This document shows, one piece after another, positions 48,501-61,706 of a DNA stretch of 64,000 nucleotides. Where the stretch lies: positions 46,932,214-46,996,213 of the forward strand of contig NC_091017.1 in the NCBI RefSeq assembly GCF_041296385.1, read 5' to 3'. The notes under the pieces are model-generated. The model did not search any database. It was not told where the DNA came from and saw nothing but the letters and a program-made list of their open reading frames with translations. How positions within the stretch are numbered: position 1 is the stretch's first letter; every line of letters starts with the position of its first letter. A program made the position numbers and the translations under genes. Origin of the DNA: Aphelocoma coerulescens (Eukaryota; Chordata; Aves; Passeriformes; Corvidae).

Positions 48501-51488
48501 GGTCAACACAACACTGCATTAGCATACTCAAGTATAGAACATGGACAATGAAAAAAATTACATCTGTAGTATTACATGTAGCTTTGCCTATTCTTGGTTT
48601 GATACACAAATAGACATTCACAGGTAATAATCAAAACTGTGCATCTAAACTCACAAGTTAAATGGTCCTCACATGTAAACCAATATTTTGCATTTGCAGG
48701 TTCAGACACCAAACTGAAGCCTGTCTGGAACAGTGGGTTGAGATGCCTGTTGTAAATTTGAGGTTGGCATTTTATTATCGCTAAAGAATTTGGTTTTGCT
48801 TTTCCTTTTTTTTTTCTTTTGGACTACTTTTAAACAGCTGCGGTAGCTCCAAGTCTACTACCAGATGGACTTAGTCTATTTCTTTATGAGAAGAAATATT
48901 TTTTTTAATGACATATTAAGCATACCAAGCAGAATATTCTGACAACCAGCTTGAGATGTCAAAAGCAACCAAATGTGCATGTTCTAAAGAAAATTTCAAT
49001 TTTTTCACTACAGTAAAAACCAAACAAAATAAAAAACAACAGATGTACATCATGGAGCAAGCCCAGTCTATTTCTGGCATTTGACAAAACAGTAATTTTT
49101 AAAAATTTCTTCTAATCCTGAATTCCTCTGGCATATAAACTCAGTAGAAAATTTGTATGTTGAACAGAGATTAAAAAATGTAGAACTATAATTTAACCTC
49201 ACAGTTTTATTTGACTAGCACATGTAGACTTTTATGCTTAGACTAAAACAACTAATGAAAATAGAGGCATTGCTTGTACCAATTTATGGTTTTTTTACAG
49301 TAGCACTGAGATTTTTCCTTACATACTCTACTGCAGAAATAGATATATGTACATGGATGAAGGAATTGCTTCTCATATACAAGGTAGAAACTCATAAATA
49401 ATAAAATTTAATTTCATTTACACATGAGTAAGATTAAGTTGTTACATTGCCTGTTTACCTATTAATGGAAAGCAAACATCCATTTTAGGAAACAAGTCCA
49501 TGGTTTCGATGACATTGGAGAAAAAGAGGAATATTTTTTTGAATTGCAGACACTGCAATGTATTAAGTACATAAAGCTAAATAACATCTTTGTCAACAGT
49601 AGAAATTCCAGACTGATAAAACTGTGATAGCTCCCTATTTTTTTCAACTATGTTACACTAGTGTCAGCACAACTTTCATCTTATATTAATTTCCAAATTT
49701 TTACAGCTCTGAATCATACATAAACAAAAAAATCTCACAATTCTGTACATGAATATTCTTTTCTCAGCTTTTAAAATTTCTTATACAAAGAGATGCTTCC
49801 TTGTATGTACATCAGCTAAGCCTAAACTTTTAGTCTAAGCTTCAGATGATAAAATATGACCTTACCCTGGATGGATACTGCTTATTAGGTACAACATGAC
49901 TAAAGCTTTTCTGCATGAAAATATTTTAAGGACCAAACAAAGCTCAAAATTCCATCTCTTGATTTAGATCAGCAAAAGTAAAATGCATAAGCAAGCAGAA
50001 AAAAGGATCCAGGAACAGTCAGCAAACCTCACTTTTTTGTTATTTCATTAGTTTTCTAGAATTGAAAAACTAGCTCTGATGATATTCATTAGCAGTGCAA
50101 TTCTTACATGAATTATTTTTGTTCACATTACATTAGAGGAAAATGTAATTTATTAGAAAAGTGAGGCGATTCTTGGAATACACTGAAATCAGTATAATTT
50201 TCTTATTTTTACCTTGAATCTGCTATTACTCTTTGGCATTGGGAAGGCTGGAAAATTACCTCAGTGTTTATAATGCAGCCATGGGACTTAAAAAGTCCTC
50301 GGAACAAATGACACTGCCTTTTAAATAAAATTATTTGTCAAGTTCATCTGCACTCAGATACTAATTATACTGATTCATTACCAGTTCCTACAGAAATGCC
50401 AATTTCCTCCTTGAAAAACACATCAGTTCTGAAAGAACTCAGTTTCACAGAAAAAGAGCTTGGTGTATTCTAGCTAACAAAAATTAGATTCCTGCAAAGA
50501 CCTCAAAAACAAAGGAAAAGGTGCTTGATTCAGGTGTTTCACATTGTTGATATGCTGCATATTCTGAAATTCAAATACTTCCTTAATTTGCTTTAAATTG
50601 GCAAAATAAATTCTGTGAACAAGCATGGAATACAGAAGCAAGTAACAATCCAGTACTGACTTCATAAAGCTCTTCTTCAAAACTGGACTCCCTCAAACAT
50701 TTCAACCTCAACGTAAAACACCAAGAAAAGAAAATACTGCCATTGATACGTAACAGCTTTCCTAAAATAAAAAAGTTGTTATTATAGCACAAAGCTAAAT
50801 TAGAAGGGCTGGGTGAATGTGTCTTTCAGCAAATGAAAACTTCTGTTAATTGTCATTTTGCAAGCACTAAGCATAGCTTTATTCCACAATTGCAATCATT
50901 GCTCAGAAAACAGGAATAAAGACCTCTAATTACATGTTAATGTACACTCTGTAATCAGAGCATTTGAGGCTGGAAAGGAACCCCAGATGTCATCTAGCCC
51001 AACCTCCTGCTAAAGGTAGGTCTAATCATATCAGGTTGCTCAGGGCTGTGTCAGTCCTGTCTGGGCAACCTTGGCCAGTATTTGACCAAAATCTCCTTAG
51101 GTATACAATTCAGCACATCCTGAAAATGCAAATATTTTATTTTTACACATTATTTAATCAGGTATCGTATGTGCTGTTAATATTACTGCAAAAAAGTGCT
51201 GGAGATGCATACCAATTAGAAAAAGCTGTTTCCATCTGTTCTGCCTAACATCCATGAGGTTTGCATGGTCGTGATTTCTTGGAAACACTGAAGATGTAAG
51301 TTTAGCAAATAAGCCAAACCCATTTTCAATACAGTCATGAGATAAGAGCAAAGACAAATTGCTGCAAAATGTATTTGAAAAAGGATCTTCAATATTCCTC
51401 TAAGTGGTTATTATTAGTAGTAAATAACAAAAAGAGAACCTCTTACCAAATCTCTTACTGTATTACCCATTTCATTTATGTGTCTTAC
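45533..51488 (-). other. SORBS2: SORBS2 6-kb intron
   Basis: Contains a CR1 fragment near its 5' end (50953-51070) and no recognised exon. A segment at about 46890-46995 has a good acceptor (ccattcacag) and donor (CCAAG|gtagtt), but its 106 nt do not fit the phase-0 junction here. A GC-richer patch at 47670-47860 has no identified source. Confidence 0.82.
50953..51070 (-). mobile_element. Old CR1 LINE 3' fragment
   Basis: The plus strand reads AATCAGAGCATTTGAGGCTGGAAAGGAACC, CATCTAGCCCAACCTCCTGCT, CAGGTTGCTCAGGGC and CTGGGCAACC, the reverse complement of a CR1 3' end. It is more diverged than the other two copies in the window. Confidence 0.8.
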
Positions 51489-51603
51489 CGGTCTTTCGTG
51501 CTCAAGGATTGATGACTTTCCCGGCTCATATTCAAAAATACTTCTGGGTTCAGAACGGAACTTGCGAGTATCTACCTTTCTGTCAGGAGGATCCCACTCG
51601 TTC
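51489..51603 (-). CDS. SORBS2: SORBS2 exon: WDPPDRK / FEYEPGKSS linker
   Basis: A 115-nt exon, phase 2 in and phase 0 out. It encodes [19 protein letters not shown] and [17 protein letters not shown], nearly identical to mammalian SORBS2. The acceptor is ttgtttag|G and the donor is CCG|gtaaga. The segment holds basic and Tyr/Ser residues typical of phosphorylated linkers in this family; no folded domain is evident. Confidence 0.95.
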
Positions 51604-54600
51604 CTAAACAACAAACACAAGCAACTGAGCGAATTTACTGTCATCACCACGTGCTTTACAGCTCTGTACAACAGAAACCTGCAAAGCCAAATCACATTCA
51701 GAACGGTTACTCTTTCCAGATCTCAGCTGTGGAACGTCTAGCCTGGCATCCCAGTGCTTTACTGTATCTTCTTAACCTGTTTACAGCAGGTATGCTCAGT
51801 ACAGCAAGAAAAACACTAGAGATGTCCAGCCTGTGCTCACTCATACTTTTATTTCAACTAGTAGACCAGTTTAAAAACTTCCTTGCATACCATGTCAAAA
51901 TACCATGGCACTGCAAACCATTGCAAATAACTATACATGCTTTGTGCATTCTACTAATATAGGCAAGTGGTAGATATTTTTGTCATCACATAATATGATG
52001 ATAAGACCATATTGAAGAAGTTATAAAATTTTCTGAGGCAAAAAATGAGGAATTATTTTAAAAGACAGTGTAGTGGTCATTATCCTGATCTGTAGGAGAA
52101 TTGCTCCTGAATATCCTTGTAAGCAGTATATTGTTTCTCTATCTTGAATCGAAAAACAAGAGGAAGAACTTGGCAGTTGAATTCTGAATAGAAATGTATA
52201 CATTTTCTCTATAATTACAAACTTGCTTTCAGTTTAATAGTGCTATGCGAAGAATAAAAACTAACCCATACTACTATATTTTTTCAATCATTTACTATGT
52301 CATATTATTTTGGGAGAATACTTAGCTAGTTACAGTGAGAGCTACCTTTTTATGGCAGTTCTTGTAGTACATACCTCCACTGTACTTGGAAAACTGTAGC
52401 TCATACATATTTTTATTTAACTCTGTGTAAAATGACCCACTAGTAACTCAAAGGTTGGAGGAAAGGGAAGGGGAGATACTACCAGCTATTGTCTGTATTT
52501 ATGATAAGAAAGACCACACACTGATTAAATTTTATCAGTTCTATTGGTCTTTCTGGTGTGACTTGGTTTGATGTGACCTGACAAAATAATACACATGTCA
52601 TGTGCCTTAAAAAATCTATGGGGTAGCTTTTGTTTATAGTATGCTTTCAAGTGCATTTCTGAGACATAGACACCTCTATTTATAAAATGCCCTACATTTC
52701 AAGGGAAGTATTTCTACATGGTTTTATTGTTTATTTTCACTGAGGAAAAAAATTATTTTCAGAGTAGAAAAGGTTGCATTTTTTGAGAATGAACAGGAAA
52801 ATGGAAATGTTCTGATCAAGTTGCATTATACTGCAAGCCACTGAAGAAAAAAGGATGATACTGAAATTCTGATTCACACTCAGTTCAACTAATTTACAGT
52901 GTTCAGCTTTTTACCCTGTGTGGACTATATTTTTGAGCTCAACTGCTAATGCAAACCATATCTTGCCTCTCAGCTATGAAACTGTGATACATGTGGACCT
53001 AAGCCTCTTATGTGAGATTTTAAATACTCTGGCTTTATAGGCAATTAAAAATAGAACTCTCAATGGCAGGAAAAGATTGACAAGCCATCACTTTCAGCAG
53101 CAGGCAAAGCATAACTAACGTGTTTGGCATCCCCTGGCCTGGAGAACACAGATTTTCACTGCCTGTCTTATCATGCAGGAGATTAAAAGGAGAGGTTAAA
53201 TAGCCAAATTCAGTGCTGAGCAGTTATTTCCAAGCTTAAAAGGAACTTCAACAAGTCTTAATTTCTGTGACCAAGGCATTTGGCCTAGCACAGGACAATG
53301 TCTCACACAACTTTTAGAGATCAAAGCTAAACAGTTCCACATCTTGGTGTCTCGCTAAAAAAATCTGTACTTCTGTATGACCTGCTAACAAAATTCAAGC
53401 CTCATGGCCTTTGTGAGGCAGCCCAACCCTAATCTTTAGCATCTCCTCTTGGCAACCTGCTCTTGGCAACAGGGAAGCCAAAATCAGTAACCATCAAGCA
53501 ATCTCACCTTCCTCTGCAGTGTGTGTATCTACTGAATTACATTTTGGATTGCCACTATCTACAAATTTTTCAAAAAGCCAGAGTCATGTTTTAGTTTTAA
53601 ACACATACTACGGTCTTCCCTCATAATATTTTATTCAAACTCCTAATTGCTTGTTTAATATAATTAAATTTCTACATATAAATATGTTTACAATGTCCAA
53701 GCTGACAAAAATGGTCAAATTATCTTTTGTTGCTTGAGTGTAACCAAGAGAGGTGGGCTTGTAGGCACAGATGAAAAGTAAAATACTACTTTTAATATAT
53801 AACATATAAATACCTACACACATATAAATGCATAAAAGCATAGTATTACATTAACATGTAGTATTAACTAATGTGAACACTAAAGAAGAAGATTTTTGCT
53901 TGAGCTAATACTTACAGATATGCTGAAGTCAACAGAATTTGTGTGCAGGTCTCTTGCATGGTTTTATCAAAAGGATAAGTACTTATTTTCTGAGTTATTC
54001 ATTACTAACTTTTTCCAGACTGGACTCTAACCCCTGGGACTTGGTTTTGTGCAGAAAATTTGGATAGAAAACTGTGAGATATCTGAAATGCCTCTTTAAT
54101 CTGTAAACACTGTCTTGGTCTACCAAAATGAAGATTGAAAAAAATGGGGATATAAAGTACTTCTGAGCTCTGGGGAAATGTGGATTGACTGCTATACTCT
54201 TACATAGTTTTGGTCTCCCTTGAATTTTGAATTACGTAATTTTTTAGATCCATTCTCTTTGCTTCTGGATACAATAAATGGCTTTTCCTACTCAGAGACA
54301 AACTATTGAAGACAGCTCCTAGAGCACAGACTGTTCTGAAACACAATAAGCAGGACAAACACACTAATGAGAATAAAAATCCTTAATGCTCATGCTCGCA
54401 TAATGAATAAGAATAAACACTTCTTTATCACACTGAAGAAATGACAGCACCATGCACGATGCCCAGACTCCTGGCAAAGATCACCCCTCACCACCGACCT
54501 GGCCCTTGAAAACAGCCCTTGAAGTCATATTATTCCAGAGCTGCTATTTTACCCTTTGTTATCTTCTGCAATTGGAATGTTCTACTTAGCAAGAACACCT

Positions 54601-54621
54601 TTTGAAAATGCACTAACTTAC
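51604..54621 (-). other. SORBS2: SORBS2 3-kb intron
   Basis: A/T-rich intron without recognised exon or mobile element. A short tandem CTCTTGGCAAC duplication lies near 53446-53470. Confidence 0.85.
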
Positions 54622-54805
54622 TTTTCTGGTGTAGACCTTTGCCTCATACGATGTGGTGGTACTGGAGGTGGCACATGGGGTGGCAAAGGGGACGAGACCT
54701 TAAAGGCATTGGAGCTGCTGTCAGAAGCGCTTTTGGACAGTGGTCTGTACGTCTGTGTCTTTGCAGCTGGGTGTGCCTGAGCAGAGAAGGATGGACTGTA
54801 GCTAC
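54622..54805 (-). CDS. SORBS2: SORBS2 exon: proline-rich linker after SoHo
   Basis: A 184-nt exon, phase 1 in and phase 2 out. It encodes [15 protein letters not shown], then a proline cluster ([12 protein letters not shown]), then RSTPEK. The proline cluster is a plausible SH3, EVH1 or profilin ligand (inference). The acceptor is atattag|GTAGC and the donor AA|gtaagt is a perfect consensus. The Lys codon split at its end is completed by the next exon. Confidence 0.93.
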
Positions 54806-55967
54806 CTAATATAAAACAAAACCAGAAACAGTCATGGCATGAGAGTAAGTCTTAAAAAAACACAACATGGAATGCTACAAAAACGCACAGTAACTCAATA
54901 AAATGCACATTTAAAAGTACATTGCTGTGTATTATGTAGCTCATTGGAGAACTTAGTATATATTTCTACATAAAATTACAAACACATAGATAAAGTGCAG
55001 TACAGTTAAAATAAATTCATTACTAATTTGATGGAGGAGCAAATGGGTGTATATATCCATCACAGCTGTTAATGACAGCCTGTAATTAATCACCAGGCTC
55101 ATTCTGTTGCTCAGTTGTTCTACATTCAGAAGGTAGAGAAGAGGCAGGAACCACACCTTTTTTCATTGTTTCAATAATTCATTACTTTGTGATGATGAGG
55201 CAATAGTGTATCTTGAAGAGGATCACAAGAGTATAAAGAGATGTCAAACCACTGACCCACAACAAATCCTCTCAACAGCATAGAAAAAGGCACTACTGAG
55301 AGCATGTCGAATGCAACAAAAACTGAAATGGAAATATTTTGAATGGCATTTTTGCAGAAGGCACTATGGCTTTTATGCACATAGTCAATTAATGCTTTCA
55401 TGTCTGCTTTTTTGGGAAATAATTTTACCATATGGCTACAATCTTCTTAAGACACAATTACGTATCTTAGATGAATATGTCTTTTCTTGCAGCTAAATAA
55501 CGTCAACATGAATGCCTATAGCAAAGATGGACAAGTTCATAAAAAAATCAGTTTTATTAGGCACTCCTGCTGCATATTTTTAAGGTGTATTCAATATATT
55601 CTTTTTGTCTTTCCATGTCAGTAATTAGTATTTTAATTTTCACACAGTACTTCCCTTTCCATTTCCGTAAGGAAACTCACAAGGTTACTCACAATCACTA
55701 GTGAAAATAAATGCAATGTAATCAAGAAACTACAGTGTTACAGTGTGTCCCTCTGCAGTAAGAGGTCCACAGCTGCAATTAATTTCTGTAGTAAAAATGC
55801 AACTAAAACTTGTTTCATTTGTGGGAAAAAGGCATGAACAACTGAGATCAAGCAAGACAATAAAAAGTGTCTCTACAAGCATTCTAAAAGTGAGTGTGAA
55901 GAGTTAACTACACCACTACTTGCTGACATTAACAAAAGCATCATTTTGAATAGGGAATAATTCCTAC
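54806..55967 (-). other. SORBS2: SORBS2 1.2-kb intron
   Basis: A/T-rich; nothing recognised on either strand. Confidence 0.87.
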
Positions 55968-56012
55968 CAGTACCGTATGCATATGCAGTATTATACAAGT
56001 CTGTGTCGTCAT
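55968..56012 (-). CDS. SORBS2: SORBS2 exon: end of SoHo, Asp/Tyr-rich
   Basis: A 45-nt exon, phase 1 in and out. It encodes the acidic DDTD motif followed by a Tyr-rich stretch (LYNTAYAYGT) that matches the segment after SoHo in mammalian SORBS2. The acceptor is ttttgtag|AT and the donor is ACTG|gtagga. Its length is a multiple of three and its phase is symmetric, so it can be skipped without a frameshift. Confidence 0.9.
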
Positions 56013-56837
56013 CTACAAAAAGAAATACAGATGTTACAGTAGTGCCATACATGCCAGTTCATCACAGAAACTGAGCTTTGTTTTTGCAAATACAAACAGA
56101 AGATTGGTAGGCAATTAAGCACTGTATTTCTTTTCCTCATCTCATAGGTGCTTTTGGAAGAGTCTATCTTCCCATTATACTTACCATAGGCCCTTTTTTA
56201 CCACCTTATTGTTAAAATGGTATCTTCTGGTCCTATCACTCATATTGCATGCTTACTAAGTTGGCACCAAATTGCAAATTACTTTTTGTCTGTTCTTTTC
56301 CCTTCCTCAAGCTCAGTTTCTTCCTTTTGTCAGCTTTCCTCTGCTACAGACTGTTAAGCTGTTGTTCCTATCACAAAAGGCAGCCCTAAATATCTACTAC
56401 GTGACTAGTGTTCAAAATAGATCTTGTAAGCCAACATTCTCCTGCCTACATTTCTTACTCTCCCACTAACATTCTGTGTGACCATACTGAATGTTAGCTC
56501 TACCTCAGATAAATAAGGTCTCCTTCCTTCCAGAGGTATAATGAGCATAACTGCTGTTTATACAGTTTCCTGACATCCTTGGTGAAAATCGTAAAGGACA
56601 TTAACTCTAAAGCTAGCAATGTCACCAAAGCTCCTTCTCAGCAAAACCAAGTAAGATATTCTATGATAACAACTAAATTCAGGCACAAAATTTATCCTTA
56701 AACCAGCCTGTTTACTAGCCCATGCTGTTCTAACACTGGAGTTCTCCAAAAGAAAGGCAGTACAGATGGCAGGAGATCTACAGTAGACAATTTCTCATGC
56801 CTCAAACTGGACATGACAAAGACAAGAACATACTCAC
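56013..56837 (-). other. SORBS2: SORBS2 intron within SoHo
   Basis: An 825-nt intron between the SoHo core exon and the Asp/Tyr-rich exon. No feature recognised. Confidence 0.87.
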
Positions 56838-56904
56838 CAGGCTTGTGAACCATATGGATTTGCTTGAACATTGTCTTGTACCAATCCTTTGGCCTGTCAA
56901 CTGT
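56838..56904 (-). CDS. SORBS2: SORBS2 exon: SoHo domain core
   Basis: A 67-nt exon, phase 0 in and phase 1 out. It encodes [22 protein letters not shown], the most conserved part of SoHo. The acceptor is tttttttag|ACAG and the donor is CCTG|gtgagt. A second AG lies 4 nt inside the exon (acag|TTG), but only the outer one gives the expected T-T-V-D junction with the preceding exon. Confidence 0.95.
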
Positions 56905-57756
56905 CTAAAAAAACACAGTTTTAAAAATTAACAACAAAATAAAAATACCCATATGTACAGATTGGATCAGACATTTAATGTGATCCTAGACAGAAAGTCT
57001 ATTATACATTATTCCCTATTTAATTTAGTAATTTTCATGTATTTTGAATGTATTTATGCATTTTGTTGAGACACTGAAGGTTGAGTCAGTCTTGGACTCT
57101 GACCTTGTGAGAGTACAATGGTTCAGAACACAGGAATTAGTGCTAGATCAAGAATTTATCATCTTAGTGCCCTACATCTGACAACAATGAATGCTAGATT
57201 CTTTACAGTCAAATAGAAACACCTCAGCAGTTATGATTACAAGCAGGTAAGAAGAGCTTCTTTTGACCTCCTGGCTTAAATTACTTTCAAAATGTAATTG
57301 CTAAATGATGCAGAGAAACTTTGTAATACTACTGAGAAAAGAACTAAGACCACACTATATTCAGAGTTAATGTTGGGATTGTAAACAAGGAGTATTCCTT
57401 GTACCAGTTTTAAAAGCCCTTTCCAGACAACTTAATTTTAACTTATTTTTCTCTTTTGAGAAAAGTGAATACAATATATCTTTCAATAATCACTCATTTA
57501 ATGATACTTATCCTTACTTTTGCAAACGAAGTAATCCCAAGATTCCCAAACTGCTCATATCAACACCTGCTTGTGCTTCTTTTTCTCTCTTAACCTTCTG
57601 CATTTTCACTTTTGCTGCAATTTTCTTTGAGGTAGGATGATAGTATTTCAGAAGAGTAAGACAAAGGCAAATATGTTTTCAGTACTATTCTTAGATGCTA
57701 AAATTTTACTTCTCCCACAGTAGTCAGAAAAGCAGAAGTTTTAATGCAGAGGATAA

Positions 57757-57930
57757 TGGAATCATAGAATGGCCTGGGTTGAAAGGCACCTGAAAGATCA
57801 TCAAGTTCTAACATCCCTTCCATGGACAGGGACAACTTTCACTAGGTCAGGTTGCTTGGAGCCCATCCAGTATGACCTTGAACACCTTCATGGATGGGGC
57901 ATCCACAGCTTCTCTGGGCAACCAAAAAAA
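57757..57930 (-). mobile_element. CR1 LINE 3' fragment (younger)
   Basis: The plus strand starts GGAATCATAGAATGGCCTGGG and continues AAAGATCATCAAGTTCTAACATCCC, CATGGACAGGGACAACTTTCACTAGGTCAGGTTGC and a GGGGCATCCACAGCTTCTCTGGGCAACC-type end. This is the reverse complement of the CR1 3' region and the best preserved CR1 in the window. Frames crossing it (57769-58172) are CR1 antisense noise. Confidence 0.92.
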
Positions 57931-59390
57931 CAATTATCTTCGAACCTCATGGTACATGGAAAATTCGAAGGACCCCGCTTGAAGTGCATTATCTTGCACT
58001 AGCTAATCCTAAACTTGCAATTACTTTGCTTACTCCTCTTTACCACAAAAAGCGAAAATCTACAAATTCTTCCCTACAGAATACGGGACAATTTGAGTGT
58101 GTTCACCACCTGCTGCCATCTTTACTAAATCACACTTTTGCCTTGATTACTTGTTACAGTTTCTGTACATAATGAATATGTTTTGTTTACAATGGTGAGC
58201 TCTTACTATAAGGGACTAGACAGAAATGCTCCTGTATTTTGAGGACTCATATTGAGTTCTCATAAAATTGCTACTAAATAATATTAGAACAATGCTTAAA
58301 AGAAGAGCTGACATTCAGTTGAAGAACTTGGAGATCTCCTGGGTAAGAAAAAAATTCAAGCAGAGAGTTATGCTTTTTACCTAGACCTGCTAGCAAGATA
58401 GAGATAAAGGAGATTCAGTTTTGTCAAGGTAAGTCCCTACCCCCATCTACCAATAATGCTGAGTTCTGCCAAGAACAAGTTATTCAGAAGCAGATTTGGG
58501 TCATTTAAATATTGTTTCCCTAAAGGTATTAAATATCTATACTATCGGAACTTTGGTTAGAATAATTTAGCTGGACTTGAAACAAGTATGCTGTTTGGTG
58601 CTCAGGATAGTATATACTCAAAAGTTTACTAGGCCAGGAGGTCTGAAGGAATTCACACTGATGGCCATACCCTCCTTGCTCCTCCTCATTTCCCACAGCA
58701 ACAGAAACCTGCACCAGTCCCATGATACTGAGACTGCCTTTCTGATTGTATTGAGCCAGGAAGAGTTTTCCAACCAGTGGTAGCTGAACGAATTGCAAAT
58801 AATGCATAAATACTACTGCTATGTTCCTACTGTTCGTCAAGCATCGCCAGGTCCTCCACAAAGTCAAAGGAGGCTCCCACACAGAGATCAGGTATGGAGA
58901 GGCTCCCACATGATTAGCGAAGATGCTTTCCCAACATCTTTCCGGACATTCAAATGTTTGTTTCTCTCATCATCTCCCCCTCAAACCACTCCTTAGGCGT
59001 TTCAAGCCTCAGCCAATAATTTGGCTTTAAGTTATAAACCAGACAGGATTAGCTAAGAAGTAGAATACATTAATTTTGAAATACATTTTCTCAACTTATA
59101 TTCACTAATCCCACACACCAGTATAGTTTGAGGAATTGACAGTATTCAATATTATATATTCAATATATTATAATGCACCAAGCCATTCAGATGCCATCCT
59201 GCTTTGCATATATTATAGCTGATGCAATTAAATGTTGGAACATAGTGTCATGATATGTGAAAAAAAAAATCAGCCAAATAGCACGTAGAGGACATAAGAA
59301 GTAACTGCAATTGCTTCCTAGGAGGAGTCCATAATCACTGCAGTATTGTAATCATCCATCAGGAAGTATGCAATTAAAGGAGGCCTCTAT

Positions 59391-59517
59391 GACCCTGAGA
59401 TTAGCTCAGTTGGTGGGAGCAGGGTGCTAATAATGCTTGGATCCCCAGATCAGCTTTCACTTAAGAGCTGGACTTGATGATCCTTGTGGGTCCCTTCCAA
59501 CTCAGAATATTCTGAGA
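59391..59517 (+). mobile_element. Composite SINE: tRNA-Ile-like head with CR1 tail
   Basis: The head contains a perfect A box (TAGCTCAGTTGG, 59402-59413) and an anticodon-arm-like GTGCTAATAATGC that matches tRNA-Ile(AAU) genes; the B box is degraded. The tail reads GCTGGACTTGATGATCCTTG, GGGTCCCTTCCAACTCAGAATATTCTGAG, a CR1 3' end in forward orientation. This tRNA-Ile plus CR1 design is that of the songbird SINE family I recall as TguSINE1. It is not a functional tRNA gene. Confidence 0.72.
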
Positions 59518-61365
59518 CTTCCCGTGGGCTTTTTTTTGGGGGGGGGGGTTGCTTATTTTTTTTTCAAGCTGAAATATTACATCCCTAAGTGTGGAAAAGA
59601 AACCTAGTGGGACTCGACCTTTTTTTCATTCTTACTAAGTAGACGCCTTTGCAGTCTACAGATTAATTTTGATAGTTAGATATAAAGCAATCATTTTGGA
59701 TAGACTAAAACAGTACAGTCTTTCATGACTGCTTTCCATGAATCTGTTTTTTCCTTTCCCAGGTGCCCATCAGTGGTAAATGGTGCTATATTTGACTGAA
59801 TGCTTTTCTGAGTGAACAGTATTTTATCCTCTCTTTTTCAGAGACTTCACTTTTAGTGTCTTGGAATTTTACCATCTTTGGGGCAGGGCTTGGCACAAAG
59901 GCAGAAACTAACAACGATCTGAATTTTCAGACTTGCATTTCCCAGAGCTAGAAGGAGCTAAAGTGGCATAAAAGGAACATATTGAAATGGGATGGGGGTT
60001 CTGAGCCAATAAAAAGCTTTATAGGAGTCCTTCCCTTCTCAGAAGCCTGGGACAGAATGGGTTAGCAGGAATAGAAAGAAGAGAACATAATTCTGTTTTC
60101 CTTGCCTAAACAGCTGAGACAAACCATGTTCTGAGAGTAAAGACAGACTTGGAGGAGATAGTCACATCTTCCAAAACCTCTCTACTCCTGAAAAGCACTC
60201 AAGGTCTGGAACACAGATATTCCTGATTGCTTACTGACAAGCTTAACTTTGAGCAGCACAGCATTTTGGAACACAATGTGTATGTTACCTACCACCCGTG
60301 AATCTTCATGTACTGCTTTTTTCATAGACTGTTGCCATTTTTGCAAAGATGGAAGAATAAGAAACTTCTAAACTTTACATGCAATGATAAATTGAACTAA
60401 TTTGAAAAATTCTCTTTTCAGATGGACTGAGGCTGAACTTTCTGGAAGAAGATTCCTATTTGGATTGCTCAGTGACCTTGGAGTAAGGGCAGGTGACATA
60501 CCCTACCTTCTACTATTAATGGAAAATGCAATTTTAGCACTTTTGCAAGGTACAGCATATTTGAGTCTTTTGCTGACAATTATACCAACTTTGTTCTTGC
60601 ACAGCTGGGGTACACAGGGCTCAAATACACTCGTGCACGCTTAAAGTAATCTCAAATGAGTATCTTGAAAACAATTTTACTACCACCTATGTCTTAAGGC
60701 AGCAGAATAAGGACACAAAATGCCACATCAGACACACTCTTACACATACACACACTAGCATAAAATTCTAATTTATAACTCATTGTGAGAATAATTTCTA
60801 GAAGACTAAGATTACAGCCTAAAAGGTTTCTTGAAATTGAAACATAAAAAAACCCAGAGGAAAACCAGCAGCAAAATGTCCTAATTCAAACAGAATTACA
60901 TTTTTAGGAGAAAATCTGAGAGACTCAGATCATACAACCCAAAAGTTAAATATAGTTTGGCAGATTGCCAGCTTCATTAGGCACACTTAAGGGGGATTTC
61001 TGTTATAATCTTATATAACTGATACGCACCTTATTAGAACAATCTGCTACTAAAAAGGCACAAAACCAATTACTATATCCAATATAAAGCGAAGGGACTA
61101 TTTCCTTAAAAAGAGGACAGGAACCTAGAGCATTGTTGCAAAGAAATGTCTTCATTTTTAAGAGATTCAGATTGTATTACTTTTTAATGTCAAAAATAAA
61201 GCAAGAAATGCCAGAGTTTCTCCCCCATTCTTATAAAAATTGTCCCCATCTTACCACTTAACCTGATTTTTACCTACTGATTTTCTCCATCAATTCCTGG
61301 TTTCATTAATTCCCCTAATTTTTCAATCCCTTGAAGCAGTTCTTGGCAATAAAATACAGCCCCAT

Positions 61366-61706
61366 ATGTCAATATTGGCAGACAGGATACATCCAACAGC
61401 TGCTACATCCCTGCACCTCACTAAGACTTCACCTGCAAGGGCTCTGACGCTTTCATCCTGGCTCCCACTCTTCTCACTTTCTCCGTCCAGCACAGCAGTT
61501 CTTCTCTGGCTGGGAAGGCCAGTAAGTGCTGCCTTTACAGACCTAGTGCAACTGCCTCTGTGCTCTCTGGAGCAGCCAGAAGAGGCTGCCCTGACAGCAG
61601 AGTGGAAAGAATGCTCCAGCATAGTGAAAACAAAACTCCTCAGTTTGACATCCTGGGACCACTCAAGCAGTGACCAGCGGCAGATGATCAAAACTGGGCT
61701 GGTCAC
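61366..61706. other. GC-rich segment with long open frames on both strands
   Basis: A 340-bp stretch much richer in G/C than its surroundings. The plus frame (61366-61758, 130 codons) and minus frame (61323-61706, 127 codons) overlap, so at most one could be coding. On the minus strand an ATG-led frame runs into a strong donor CTTGCAG|gtgaag, as a first or cassette exon might, but its phase 1 does not fit the next SoHo exon (phase 0). No protein family recognised. Could be an old retroelement or an unrecognised alternative first exon. Confidence 0.2.

Noticed and set aside
57769..58172. Plus-strand frames of 77 and 92 codons
   Set aside because: They run antisense through a CR1 3' fragment and its flank.
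58529..58909. 126-codon minus-strand frame in the SoHo intron
   Set aside because: No start context, no domain, overlapped by plus-strand frames of similar size and no fitting splice phase was found.
59391..59462. Possible tRNA-Ile gene
   Set aside because: The A box is intact but the T-arm/B box and acceptor pairing are degraded and the sequence runs straight into a CR1 tail, so it is a SINE head, not a tRNA gene.
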